Positions 22,932-31,630 are shown, counted from the stretch's first letter. The stretch is DNA of 32,400 nt from Pseudomonadota bacterium (GCA_018241895.1 JAFECX010000009.1:1-32400); one strand, 5' to 3'. Notes: generated from the letters alone by a model not told the origin. Numbers and translations: made by a program.

Positions 22932-24548
22932 TCAGAACCTGACCGGTTCACGGTAGCGGCCGAACACCTTGACCATCTCCTGCGTGATCTCGCCGACGCT
23001 GGCGTAGGCCTTGACCGCCTCGACGACAGCCGGCATCAGGTTCGCGCCGGCGCGCGCGTCGGCGCTCACGCGCGCCAGCGCCTGCGCCACCGCGGCCGCG
23101 TCGCGCCCGGCGCGCACGCGCGCGAAGGCGGCGATCTGCGCGCGCGCATCGGCCTCGTTGTAGGGGTGGAACTCGACCGCGCGCTCGGGCTCGGCCTCGT
23201 CACTGCGGTAGCAGTTGATGCCGACCTTGCGCAACGCGCCCGACTCGATGTCGCGCTGGCGCCGGTAGGCCTGCGCCGAGACCTGCGACTGCACGCGGCC
23301 CTCGGCCACCTGCCTGACGATGCCGCCGTCGGCGTCGACCTCGGCCATGATGCGCTCCATCTCGTCGCGCATGCGGTTGGTCAGCGTCTCGACGTAGAAC
23401 GAGCCGCCCAGCGGGTCGGCCGTGTCGGTGAGGCCCATCTCCTCGATCAGCAGCTGCATCGTGCGCAGCGACAGGCGCTGCGCGTACTCGCTCGGGATCG
23501 TGTAGGCCTCGTCGAAGCAGCACAGCGCCATCGTCTGCGCGCCCGACAGCGCCGAGATCAGCGCGTAGTAGGCACCGCGCACGATGTTGTTCTCGGGCTG
23601 CTCGGCGGTCAGGCCGCCGCCGCCGCCGCCGGCGATCATGCGCAGCCACATCGAGCCCGGCTGCGTCGCGCCGTACTGCTCCTTCATGATCTTGGCCCAC
23701 AGGCCGCGGCCGGCGCGGAACTTGGCGACCTGCTCGAAGATGTTGCCGAAGATGTTGAAGTTGTACGACAGGCGCCCGGCGAACTCGTCCACCGGCAGCC
23801 CGCGCCGGATGACCTCGTCGGCGTAGGCCTTGGCGATGCAGAAGGCGTAGGCCATCTCCTGCGTCGGCGTCGCGCCCGACTCGCGGATGTGGTAGCCGCA
23901 CACCGACACCGGGCTGTACTTGGGCGCGTGCTTGGCGCAGTACTCGATCGTGTCGCCGACCAGGCGCATCGAGGGCTCGACCGGGAAGATCCAGGTGCCG
24001 CGGCCGATGAACTCCTTCAGGATGTCGTTCTGCGCCGTGCCGCGCAGCTTGCGCACGTCGTAGCCGCGCTTTTCGGCCATCGCCAGATACATCGCGATCA
24101 TGATCGCCGCGGCGCCGTTGATCGTGAGCGAGACGGTGATCTTCTCGAGGTCGATGCCGTCGAACGCGATCTCGACGTCGCGCAGCGTGTCGATGGCCAT
24201 GCCGACGCGGCCGACCTCGCCTTCGGACTGCGGGTCGTCGGAGTCCAGCCCGCATTGCGTGGGCAGGTCGAACGCGACGTTGAGGCCGGTCTGGCCGTTG
24301 GCGATCAGGTACTTGAAGCGCGCGTTGGTGTCGGCGGCGTTGCCGAAACCGGTGTACTGGCGCATCGTCCACGGCTGCTTGCGGTACATGAGCGCGTGGA
24401 TGCCGCGCGTGAACGGGTATTCGCCGGGGCGGCCGAGCATCGCCAGGCCGCCGCTGGCCTCCAGGTCCTCGGCCGTGTACAGCGGCTGGATGGCGAGGCC
24501 GGACTCGTTGAGCCGCGGCGGCAGATCGGGTGCGGGGTCGCGCTTCAT
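22932..24548 (-). CDS. Methylmalonyl-CoA-mutase-family isomerase, catalytic subunit
   Basis: This 538-residue catalytic half of a B12-dependent acyl-CoA mutase rearranges carbon skeletons by a radical mechanism. The TIM-barrel motifs are YPFTRGIHALMYRKQPW, TMRQYTGFGNAADTN, VAFDLPTQCGLDSDDP, GTAQNDILKEFIGRGTWIF and SVCGYHIRESGATP. Aligned by motif to Propionibacterium methylmalonyl-CoA mutase, Y65 matches Tyr89, R183 matches Arg207 and H220 matches His244. Isobutyryl-CoA mutase has Phe/Gln and 2-hydroxyisobutyryl-CoA mutase Ile/Gln at the first two positions. The residue matching Tyr75 is His51. The B12 domain is absent because it is encoded by the preceding gene, which overlaps as ATGA. A carboxylated acyl-CoA such as methylmalonyl-CoA is the best guess. 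No G-protein chaperone gene is nearby. Confidence 0.9.
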   Translation of the reverse strand: MKRDPAPDLPPRLNESGLAIQPLYTAEDLEASGGLAMLGRPGEYPFTRGIHALMYRKQPWTMRQYTGFGNAADTNARFKYLIANGQTGLNVAFDLPTQCGLDSDDPQSEGEVGRVGMAIDTLRDVEIAFDGIDLEKITVSLTINGAAAIMIAMYLAMAEKRGYDVRKLRGTAQNDILKEFIGRGTWIFPVEPSMRLVGDTIEYCAKHAPKYSPVSVCGYHIRESGATPTQEMAYAFCIAKAYADEVIRRGLPVDEFAGRLSYNFNIFGNIFEQVAKFRAGRGLWAKIMKEQYGATQPGSMWLRMIAGGGGGGLTAEQPENNIVRGAYYALISALSGAQTMALCCFDEAYTIPSEYAQRLSLRTMQLLIEEMGLTDTADPLGGSFYVETLTNRMRDEMERIMAEVDADGGIVRQVAEGRVQSQVSAQAYRRQRDIESGALRKVGINCYRSDEAEPERAVEFHPYNEADARAQIAAFARVRAGRDAAAVAQALARVSADARAGANLMPAVVEAVKAYASVGEITQEMVKVFGRYREPVRF

Positions 24549-24940
24549 TGGACCTTGGCCTTGATGTAGTCGCAGATCGCGTCGAGCCTGGAGCTGGTCG
24601 GGAAGATGCCCTCGAAGCCGAGCGCGCGCAGCTCGGCGTGGTCCTGCGCCGGCAGGTTGCCGCCGATCACCCACAGCTTGTCGGCGAGGCCCGCCTCCTC
24701 GAGCAGCGGCTTCAGGCGCCGGCAGAACGACAGATGCGCGCCGACCATGCTCGACAGCGCGATCACGTCGGCGTCCTCCTCGAGCGCGATGCGCGCGACC
24801 TGCTCGGGCGTCTGCCGCAGGCCCGTGTAGATGACCTCGAAGCCGGCGTCGCGCATCGCGCGCACGACGACCTTGGCGCCTTGATCGTGGCCGTCGAGCC
24901 CCGGTTTGGCGAGCACGACGCGGATGCGCTTTTCGCTCAT
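24545..24940 (-). CDS. B12-binding small subunit of the acyl-CoA mutase
   Basis: This is a 131-residue cobalamin-binding domain. It has the base-off DxHxxG motif with the cobalt-ligating His (AKPGLDGHDQGAKVV), the serine motif in ALSSMVGAHL and the nucleotide-loop GG in VIGGNLPAQD. Its length matches the separate small subunits of split mutases. The stop overlaps the catalytic-subunit ATG by four bases, as expected for 1:1 subunits. It begins after AAGGGGGCGAC, and its ATG is the third of three evenly spaced ATGAGC sites (see the 24944-25088 repeat). Confidence 0.93.
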   Translation of the reverse strand: MSEKRIRVVLAKPGLDGHDQGAKVVVRAMRDAGFEVIYTGLRQTPEQVARIALEEDADVIALSSMVGAHLSFCRRLKPLLEEAGLADKLWVIGGNLPAQDHAELRALGFEGIFPTSSRLDAICDYIKAKVQ

Positions 24941-24943
24941 GTC

Positions 24944-25088
24944 GCCCCCTTGGCCCTGCGGGCCGTCCCCCCGAGGGGGAACGAGCGCCTTCGGAACGGC
25001 CGCGCGGCGCTCATGCGGCCCCCTTGGCCCTGCGGGCCGTCCCCCCGAGGGGGAACGAGCGCCTTCGGAACGGCCGCGCGGCGCTCAT
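24944..25088 (-). repeat. Two tandem 74-bp units forming overlapping 25-codon mini-ORFs
   Basis: Two identical 71-bp copies (24944-25014 and 25018-25088) are spaced 74 bp apart. Each holds GC hairpins (GGCCCTGCGGGCC and TCCCCCCGAGGGGGA). On the minus strand each unit starts ATGAGCGCC and reads 25 codons (M-S-A-A-R-P-F-R-R-R, then S-F-P-L-G-G-T) to a TGA that overlaps the next ATG as ATGA. The dehydrogenase stop overlaps the first ATG and the second mini-ORF's stop overlaps the B12-subunit start. Each unit ends in AAGGGGG, a possible ribosome site for the next start. Whether the mini-ORFs are translated is unknown. Confidence 0.8.
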
Positions 25089-26218
25089 ACCGCCAGCTCC
25101 TTGGCGATGATGGCCTTGAGGATTTCGCTCGTGCCGCCGCCGATCAGCGTGAAGCGCACGTCCCTGAGATAGCGTTGCACCGGGTACTCCATCGCGTAGC
25201 CGTAGGAAGCGAGCACGCGCGCGGCCTGGTCGCAGACCATGGCCGCCGTCTCGCTGGCGTTGAGCTTGCACATCGCGGCCTCCTTGTGGTGCGGCCGTCC
25301 GGCATCGCGCAGCCATGCGGCGTAATACACCAGTTGCGTCGCCGCTTCGAGCGCCGTGGACATTTCGGCGAGCTTGAACTGGATCGCCTGGAAGCGGTTG
25401 ATCGGCTTGCCGAACTGCTTGCGCTCGGCCGCGTAGCGCGCCGCCGCGGCCAGCGCGGCGTGCGCGATGCCCAGCGCCATCGCGCCGGTGATGATGCGGA
25501 TCTCGGCCAGCGTCTTGCGCAGATGGCCTTCGCCGTCGCCTTCCTCCCGCGACAGGCGGTGCGTGTCGGGGACGAAGCACTCGTCGAAGGCGACTTCGGA
25601 GGTCGGCAGCGCCCACACGCCCATCTTGTGGATCTCGCGCCCGACGGCGAGGCCGGCGAACGAGCGCTCGACGAGGAAGATGGTGAGCCTGCCCTCCTCG
25701 CCGGCGCGCGCGAAGACGGTGAAGAAGTCGGCCACCGGCGCCGAGGTGATCCAGGTCTTCTGCCCGCTGAGGCGGTAGCCGCCGTCGACCTTCTTGGCGC
25801 GCGTGGCGATGCCGCCCAGGTCGGAGCCGGCATTGGGCTCGGTCATGCAGATGGCGCCGATCTTCTCGCCGCGCAGCGCCGGCACGAGCAGCCGCGCGCG
25901 GATGTCGGCGTTGCCGAGCATGTGCAAGAACTTGGTGCCCATCAGCGACTGCATCGCCGCCGCGCCGGCCAGCGACATCGAGCCGCGCGCGATCTCCTGC
26001 AGCGCCAGGCAGAACTCGACCAGGCCCGCGCCCGAGCCGCCGACGTCCTCGGGATAGCGCATCGCGAACAAGCCCAGCCGCGCCAGCTCGTCGAACGGCG
26101 CGCGCGGGAAGGCATGCGCCTCGTCCAGCGCCGCCGCCTGCGGCGCGACGCGCTCGTCGACGAAGCGCGCGAAGGCGTCGCGCACCGCGCGCTGCTCGGC
26201 GTTCAGGTCGAAGTCCAC
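25085..26218 (-). CDS. Acyl-CoA dehydrogenase
   Basis: This 377-residue FAD enzyme forms an alpha-beta double bond in an acyl-CoA. Motifs are CMTEPNAGSDLGGIATRA (FAD/substrate loop), KTWITSAPVADFFTVFAR, RKQFGKPINRFQAIQFKLAEM and SYGYAMEYPVQRYLRD. The usual catalytic Glu in the YEGT motif is replaced by Gly (IGGGTSEI, G361). E239 in TLAEIRIITG aligns by motif with the alternative catalytic Glu of isovaleryl- and long-chain acyl-CoA dehydrogenases, hinting at a branched substrate. The start is GTG, one base after the hydantoinase B stop. It is the step before or after the mutase in the same operon. Confidence 0.92.
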   Translation of the reverse strand: MDFDLNAEQRAVRDAFARFVDERVAPQAAALDEAHAFPRAPFDELARLGLFAMRYPEDVGGSGAGLVEFCLALQEIARGSMSLAGAAAMQSLMGTKFLHMLGNADIRARLLVPALRGEKIGAICMTEPNAGSDLGGIATRAKKVDGGYRLSGQKTWITSAPVADFFTVFARAGEEGRLTIFLVERSFAGLAVGREIHKMGVWALPTSEVAFDECFVPDTHRLSREEGDGEGHLRKTLAEIRIITGAMALGIAHAALAAAARYAAERKQFGKPINRFQAIQFKLAEMSTALEAATQLVYYAAWLRDAGRPHHKEAAMCKLNASETAAMVCDQAARVLASYGYAMEYPVQRYLRDVRFTLIGGGTSEILKAIIAKELAV

Positions 26219-26219
26219 C

Positions 26220-27908
26220 TCAGCCCTTGCCCGGCTCGTAGCCGTAGTGCGCGCGCGCCGCCTCGGGCGAGACGACGCCGTTCCTCACCTCCTCGGCGAG
26301 CACCTTGCGGTCGCGCCGCCTCGGGTCGCCGTAGCCGCCGCCGCCGCCGGCCACCTGGTGGTAGATCGTGCCCCTGGGCACGCCGGTGATGAGGTCCTTG
26401 TTCTTCGGCACCACCTCGGTGCCGTCGGGGTAGCGCAGCTTGATGAAGTTCAGCCCCGCGCCGCTGCCGCCGAACAGGCCGAAGGCGCCTTCGAAGTCGC
26501 CGTCGCCGAAGGTCACGAGCTGCGTGTCCTCGGAGCCGATCTCGAAGATCGTCTCGACGCCCAGGCCGCCGCGCCACTGGCCGGGGCCGGCCGAGTCGGC
26601 GAGCAGCTCGTGGCGGATCAGCCGGTGCGGCGTCTGCTGCTCGAACATCTCGTAGTCCTGGTCGAGCACGCCGCCCGAGGCGTCGATCATGCCGATGTGG
26701 TCGTAGCCGTCGGTGCCCTTCATCGCGCCCGAGCCGCCCTTCAGGCCCATGAAGCCGATGTCGACGTAGGTCTCGTTCTTCTCGGGATCGGTGCCGGTGG
26801 TGAGCGAGCACAGCAGGTTGTTCCAGCCGGCGGTGACGCGCTCGGGCATCACCGGCGCCAGCGCGCGCTGGATGGCGTCGGCGTTCGGCGGGCACAGGTG
26901 GTTGCCGAAGGTGGTGGCCTTGGGGTACGCGGCGTTGAGGATCGTGCCCTCGGGGATCACGATCTCGATCGGCTGCACCATGCCCTCGTTGTGCGGGATG
27001 TCGGGGTTGACCATCTGCAGCAGCGTCAGGATGGTGGCCGAGGCGCTCGACGTGTAGGTGCCGTTGACGAAGCCGTTGGTCTGCGCGTCGGTGCGCGAGT
27101 AGTCGAACCGGATGGCCTTGTCCTGCACGTCGATGTCGACGCGGATCGTGTACTTGCTGCCGACGTTCCTGCCGTCGTAGTAGACCGCGCCCTCGCCCGA
27201 ATAGCGGCCGTTGGGGATCTTCGCGATCTCGGCTTCCATCATCTTGCGCGTGGCGTCGAACAGCGCCAGCTTGTGCGACTCGAAGCTCGCCAGGCCGTAC
27301 TTGTCGATGAGCTCGAGCAGCCGCCGCTCGCCCACCGTGCAGGCGCCGATCTCGGCCTTCATGTCGTGCTGCACGATGTCCAGGCGGATGTTGGCGAAGA
27401 TCAGGTTCCACACGTCCTTGCGCAGCTTGCCGCGCTCGTAGACCTTGACCGCCGGGATGCGCAGCGCCTCCTGCCAGACCTCGACCGCGTTCGGGTTGTA
27501 GCCGCCGCGCACGTTGCCGCCGATGTCGGCCTGGTGGCCCTTGACCGCCGTCCACGCCACCAGCCGCTCGCCGTGGAAGACGGGCTTGTAGACGGCGACG
27601 TCGTTGTTCTGGTTGCCCAGGCTGAAGACGTCGTTGTGGAAGATCACGTCGCCGGGGTAGATCTCGTCGCCGAAGTACGCGCGGATGTACTTGCACACCG
27701 GCGCCAGCGAGAAGGCGAGGATCGGCAGGTTCTCGGTCTGCTCGAGCATGCGCCCTTCGGCGTCGTACAGGCCGGTGACGTAGTCCTTGGCCTCGCACAG
27801 GATCGGCGAGCGCGTCGTCTGCTCCATCGAGATGCTCATCTCGTCGGTGATCGACTTGAACGCGCGCGCGTACACCGACAGCAAGATGGGGTCGATCTTC
27901 CCGCTCAT
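26220..27908 (-). CDS. Hydantoinase B / oxoprolinase / acetone-carboxylase-type subunit
   Basis: This 562-residue HyuB-family subunit pairs with the upstream HyuA. It starts MSGKIDPILLSVYARAFKSI after AGGAG. Family features are MSISMEQTTRSPILCEAKDY, PGDVIFHNDVFSLGNQNND, the metal-site region VKGHQADIGGNVRGG, FVNGTYTSSASATILTLLQM, and the C-terminal glycine-rich loop QVAGGGGGYGDPRRRD. In characterised relatives the HyuA/HyuB pair uses ATP to open hydantoins, 5-oxoproline or caprolactam, or to carboxylate ketones. The start overlaps the HyuA stop by one base (TGATG). Which reaction applies here is not decided. Confidence 0.9.
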   Translation of the reverse strand: MSGKIDPILLSVYARAFKSITDEMSISMEQTTRSPILCEAKDYVTGLYDAEGRMLEQTENLPILAFSLAPVCKYIRAYFGDEIYPGDVIFHNDVFSLGNQNNDVAVYKPVFHGERLVAWTAVKGHQADIGGNVRGGYNPNAVEVWQEALRIPAVKVYERGKLRKDVWNLIFANIRLDIVQHDMKAEIGACTVGERRLLELIDKYGLASFESHKLALFDATRKMMEAEIAKIPNGRYSGEGAVYYDGRNVGSKYTIRVDIDVQDKAIRFDYSRTDAQTNGFVNGTYTSSASATILTLLQMVNPDIPHNEGMVQPIEIVIPEGTILNAAYPKATTFGNHLCPPNADAIQRALAPVMPERVTAGWNNLLCSLTTGTDPEKNETYVDIGFMGLKGGSGAMKGTDGYDHIGMIDASGGVLDQDYEMFEQQTPHRLIRHELLADSAGPGQWRGGLGVETIFEIGSEDTQLVTFGDGDFEGAFGLFGGSGAGLNFIKLRYPDGTEVVPKNKDLITGVPRGTIYHQVAGGGGGYGDPRRRDRKVLAEEVRNGVVSPEAARAHYGYEPGKG

Positions 27909-30031
27909 CACTTCACTCCTTGGTCGCCGCGCAGCGTCGCGGCCACCAGATCGTCGCGCCCCTTGGCGAACAGCACGAACGAGCCGAGCGCGTCGACCAC
28001 GCAGTCGAACGACGCGCCGACGAAGATCGCCGTCGTCTCCTGCTCGACCAGCGCCGGGCCGTCGACGCGGTTGCCGTGGCGCATGCGATGCCCGTCGTAG
28101 ACGGGCAGCTCGGCGTAGGCGCGCGTCTCGGGCACGTAGATGCGGCGCCGTCCCTTGAGCGCCTGGGCGGCGTCGGCCCCGGCCCAGGGCTCGGCGCGCA
28201 GCTGCGGCTTGTCGGTGGCGCCGACGGCCTGCACGCGCACGTTGATGATCTCCACCGGCGTCGCCTCCTGCGCCAGCGAGTAGCCGAACAGCCGGTTGTG
28301 CTCGGCGTGGAAGAGCTCGGCGATGGCGGCCGCGTCGCGCCGCTCGACGAGCGCGCGCGGCACCGTCACCGACACCTCGTGGTACTGCTTGATGTAGCGG
28401 CAGTCCAGGCGCAGCTCGTGGCGGCGGCGCTCGGCCGGGATGCGCTCGGCCGCGAGCTGGCGCTCGCCGTCGCGCTGCATCTCGTCGACCATCGCCGCCA
28501 GGCGCGCCCAGTCGATGGCCTCGAGCCGCGCGACGAAGGTGCGCACGAAGTCGTGCTTGAGCTCGCTCATCAGCATGCCGAAGGCGCACAGCACCGAGGC
28601 CTCGCGCGGCACGATCTGCAGCGGGATCTCGAGCTCCTCGCAGATCAGGCAGGCGTGGATCGGCCCGGCGCCGCCGGCCGGGATGTAAGGGAACTCGCGC
28701 GGATCGAAGCCGCGCTTGATCGTCACCTCGCGCACGCCCTGCGCCATGTTGTGGCAGGCGATGCGGTACATGCCGGCCGCCGCCTCCTCGACCGTGAGGC
28801 CCATCGGGCGCGCGATGTGTTCCTCGATGGCGCGGCGCGCCGCGGCCACGTCGAGCGCCATGCGCCCGCCGGCGAAGTACGCCGGGTCGAGGTAGCCGAG
28901 CACGACGTTGGCGTCGGTCGTGGTCGGCAGCGTGCCGCCCTTGCCGTAGCAGGCCGGGCCCGGGTCGGCGCCGGCGCTGTGCGGCCCCACGCGCAGCAGG
29001 CCGCCTTCGTCGAGCCAGCCGATCGAGCCGCCGCCGGCGCCGATGGTGTGGATGTCGAGCATCGGCAGCGCGATCTTGTGGCGCGCGATCTCGCCGTCGT
29101 TCTTGACCATCGGCGCGCGCACCGCCACCGAGGCCTCGAAGCTGGTGCCGCCCATGTCGGTGGTGATGCACTTGTCCTGGCCGTGCGCGCGCACGTAGTA
29201 CAGGCCCGCGCCCGGCCCGCCGGCCGGCCCCGACAGCAGCGTCAGCGCCGCCTTGTCGCGCGCCAGCTGCGGCGTGATGACGCCGCCGTTGGACTGCATG
29301 ATGAGCAGCAGGCCCTGGAAACCGGCGCGGCCGAGGCGGCCGACCAGCTGGTCGAGGTAGTGGTTGAGCTTGGGGCCGACGTAGGCGTTGAGCGCCGTCG
29401 TGCTGACGCGCTCGTAGAAGCGGATCGAGGGCAGCACGTCGGTCGACACCGACAGGTAGGCGCCCGGCAGCTGACGCTTGACCAGCTCGGCGGCGGCCTG
29501 CTCGTGCGCCGGGTTGGCGAACGAGTTCATGAAGCAGATCGCCACCGCCTGCACGCCCTCGCGCCCGAACAGCTCGACGGCGCGGCGCACGCCGTCGACA
29601 TCCAGCGGCGCCAGCTCGTTGCCGTTGCGATCGAGCCGCCCGCCGATGCCGGCACGCAGGTAGCGCGGCACCAGCGGCTTGACGTTCGTGTAGCGGTTGT
29701 TGTACTGCTCCTCGCGGATGCCGCGGCGCATCTCGAGCGCGTCGCGCACGCCTTCGGTGGTGAGCAGCGCGCACCTGGCGCCGGTGTGCGTGAGCGTGGC
29801 GTTGGTGGTCACGGTCGTGCCGTGCACCAGCGTGTCGATGCGGGCCGCGAAATCGGTGAGCGTCAGCGGCGGCTGCTGCGCCGCGGCGATCTCCTCGAGC
29901 CCCTGCACCACCGCGATCGACGGATCGGCGGGCGTCGACAGCGTCTTGTGGATCTGCGGCGGCGCGCCGTCGCGCACGACGACGAAGTCGGTGAAGGTGC
30001 CGCCGACGTCGATTCCGATCTTGAGGCTCAT
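27908..30031 (-). CDS. Hydantoinase A / oxoprolinase / acetone-carboxylase-type subunit
   Basis: This is a 707-residue ATP-binding subunit with an ASKHA (actin-like) fold. The N-terminal phosphate loop is KIGIDVGGTFTDFVVV, and other family blocks are TLVHGTTVTTNATL, QSNGGVITPQLARDKAALT, LLSGPAGGPGAGLYY, TTDMGGTSFEASVA, GAGGGSIGWLDEGG and FPYIPAGGAGPIHA. It has about the length of HyuA/caprolactamase A subunits. ATP is used to phosphorylate the substrate amide or ketone. A GGAG-containing site precedes the ATG, 30 bp after the acyl-CoA ligase stop. Its tight coupling with CoA-pathway genes is unusual for a plain hydantoinase and suggests that its product is fed to CoA metabolism. Confidence 0.92.
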   Translation of the reverse strand: MSLKIGIDVGGTFTDFVVVRDGAPPQIHKTLSTPADPSIAVVQGLEEIAAAQQPPLTLTDFAARIDTLVHGTTVTTNATLTHTGARCALLTTEGVRDALEMRRGIREEQYNNRYTNVKPLVPRYLRAGIGGRLDRNGNELAPLDVDGVRRAVELFGREGVQAVAICFMNSFANPAHEQAAAELVKRQLPGAYLSVSTDVLPSIRFYERVSTTALNAYVGPKLNHYLDQLVGRLGRAGFQGLLLIMQSNGGVITPQLARDKAALTLLSGPAGGPGAGLYYVRAHGQDKCITTDMGGTSFEASVAVRAPMVKNDGEIARHKIALPMLDIHTIGAGGGSIGWLDEGGLLRVGPHSAGADPGPACYGKGGTLPTTTDANVVLGYLDPAYFAGGRMALDVAAARRAIEEHIARPMGLTVEEAAAGMYRIACHNMAQGVREVTIKRGFDPREFPYIPAGGAGPIHACLICEELEIPLQIVPREASVLCAFGMLMSELKHDFVRTFVARLEAIDWARLAAMVDEMQRDGERQLAAERIPAERRRHELRLDCRYIKQYHEVSVTVPRALVERRDAAAIAELFHAEHNRLFGYSLAQEATPVEIINVRVQAVGATDKPQLRAEPWAGADAAQALKGRRRIYVPETRAYAELPVYDGHRMRHGNRVDGPALVEQETTAIFVGASFDCVVDALGSFVLFAKGRDDLVAATLRGDQGVK

Positions 30032-30061
30032 CGCCCGCGCTCCCTGTGCTGTCGTGCCTGG

Positions 30062-31630
30062 CTACGCCTTGCGGCCCTCGGGCTGCCCGGCCGCAAGGCG
30101 CCGCACTTCCTCGCGGCGCACCTTGCCCAGCGCCGTCTTGGGCAGCTCCCCGACCACCAGCACCTGGCGCGGGTGCTTGTAGCGCGCGATGCGGCCCTCG
30201 AGCGCCGAGAGCAGCCGCTCGGCATCGAGCTCGCGCCCCTCCTTGGGCGCGACGACGGCCACCGCCACCTCGCCCCAGCGCGCGTCGGGCCGCCCGACCA
30301 CGGCCACCTCGGCCACGTCGGGGCTTTCGAGCAGCACGTTCTCGATCTCGGCCGGCGCGATGTTCTCGCCGCCGGAGATGATCATCTCCTTGGCGCGGCC
30401 GTCGACCCAGAGGAAGCCCTCGTCGTCGAGGTGGCCGATGTCGCCGCTGTGGAACCAGCCGCCGGCCAGCGCCGCGGCGCTCGCCTCGGGCTGCTTCCAG
30501 TAGCCGGCCATGACGTTGGCGCCGCGGATCACGATCTCGCCGCGCCCGCCGGCGGCGACCTCGCGGTCGTCGGCGTCGACGATGCGCAGCTCGCACTGCG
30601 GCGCCGCCTTGCCGGTGGAGCCGGCCTTGCGAAACGCGTCCTCGGGCCGCAGGTAGGCGGCGATCGGACAGGTCTCGGTGAGGCCGTAGATCGGCACCAG
30701 CGGCACGCCGCGCGAGTGCACGGCGTCGATCACGTGGCGCGGGACGATGGTCGAGCCGGTGCTGATCATGCGCAGGCCCGACAGGTCGGCCGTGCGCCAG
30801 CGCGGCAGCGCCATCATCATCGTCAGCTGCGTCGGCACGAGCACGGTGAGCGTGATGCGCTCGCGCTCGATGGCGTCGAAGGTCGCCCCGGGATCGAACT
30901 TCGGGTGCAGCACGACGGTGGCGCCGCTGTGCAGCGCCGGCGTCGTCTGGTTGTTGAGGCCGCCGACGTGAAACAGCGGCAGCGTCGTCAGGATGCGGTC
31001 GGCCGCCGTCATGTCGTGCATCGCGACGCTGTGCGCAGCGTTGGTCACCAGAGCCTGCTGGGTCAGCACCACCCCCTTGGGCTTGCCGGTGGAGCCGGAC
31101 GTGTGGCAGACGAGCAGCGGCAGCGCCAGTTCGGCGACATCGGCGGCGCCGGCCCTTGCTGCCACGCCGCTGCCGGCGCCCGCATCGCCTCGCGCCCCGT
31201 GGCCGGCGAGCCAGGCGTCGTAGCCGAGCCAGCCCGCGGGCGCCTGGCCGATCGCGACGCGCTCGTGCGGCGGCAGTGCATCGAGCAGCGCCGCGATCGG
31301 CTCGATGAAGGCCTCTTCGGCGACGAGCACGACGGGCGGGCAGTCGCGCAGCCGCTCGATCTGCTCGGGCCCGGCCAGGCGCCAGTTGAGCGGCATGAAC
31401 AGCGCGCCCAGGCGCGCGCAGGCGTACAGCAGCGCCAGCTCCTCGGGCCGGTTGAGCCCCAGGTAGGCGACGCAGCGGCCGGGGCCGACGCCGCGCGCGG
31501 CCAGCAGCGCCGCCAGCCGCTCGATGTGCTGCGCGAAGGCCGCGTAGTCGATGTCGCGACCCTCGAAGCGGATCGCCGTCTTTCGCGGCGTGCGCCGGGC
31601 GTGCTCGGCGATCCAGTACGAGAGGTCCAT
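30062..31630 (-). CDS. AMP-forming acyl-CoA ligase
   Basis: This 522-residue adenylate-forming ligase activates a carboxylic acid to its CoA thioester with ATP. Core motifs are VCHTSGSTGKPKGVVL (residues 174-189), the GLTETCP motif, WFHSGDIGHLDDEGFLWVDG, RAKEMIISGGENIAP and the C-terminal catalytic Lys503 in LPKTALGKVRREE. It resembles medium-chain or cyclic-acid CoA ligases (fadD/aliB-like). The ATG lies nine bases after the thiolase stop, and no strong ribosome site is visible. It is probably the entry step or re-activation step of the pathway; the acid is unknown. Confidence 0.92.
   Translation of the reverse strand: MDLSYWIAEHARRTPRKTAIRFEGRDIDYAAFAQHIERLAALLAARGVGPGRCVAYLGLNRPEELALLYACARLGALFMPLNWRLAGPEQIERLRDCPPVVLVAEEAFIEPIAALLDALPPHERVAIGQAPAGWLGYDAWLAGHGARGDAGAGSGVAARAGAADVAELALPLLVCHTSGSTGKPKGVVLTQQALVTNAAHSVAMHDMTAADRILTTLPLFHVGGLNNQTTPALHSGATVVLHPKFDPGATFDAIERERITLTVLVPTQLTMMMALPRWRTADLSGLRMISTGSTIVPRHVIDAVHSRGVPLVPIYGLTETCPIAAYLRPEDAFRKAGSTGKAAPQCELRIVDADDREVAAGGRGEIVIRGANVMAGYWKQPEASAAALAGGWFHSGDIGHLDDEGFLWVDGRAKEMIISGGENIAPAEIENVLLESPDVAEVAVVGRPDARWGEVAVAVVAPKEGRELDAERLLSALEGRIARYKHPRQVLVVGELPKTALGKVRREEVRRLAAGQPEGRKA

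Noticed and set aside
22932..24548. Reading His51 as the substitution of the key Tyr89 specificity residue
   Set aside because: Counting back from the GYH and VRNTY-like motifs shows that His51 aligns with Tyr75. Tyr89 aligns with Y65 and is conserved.
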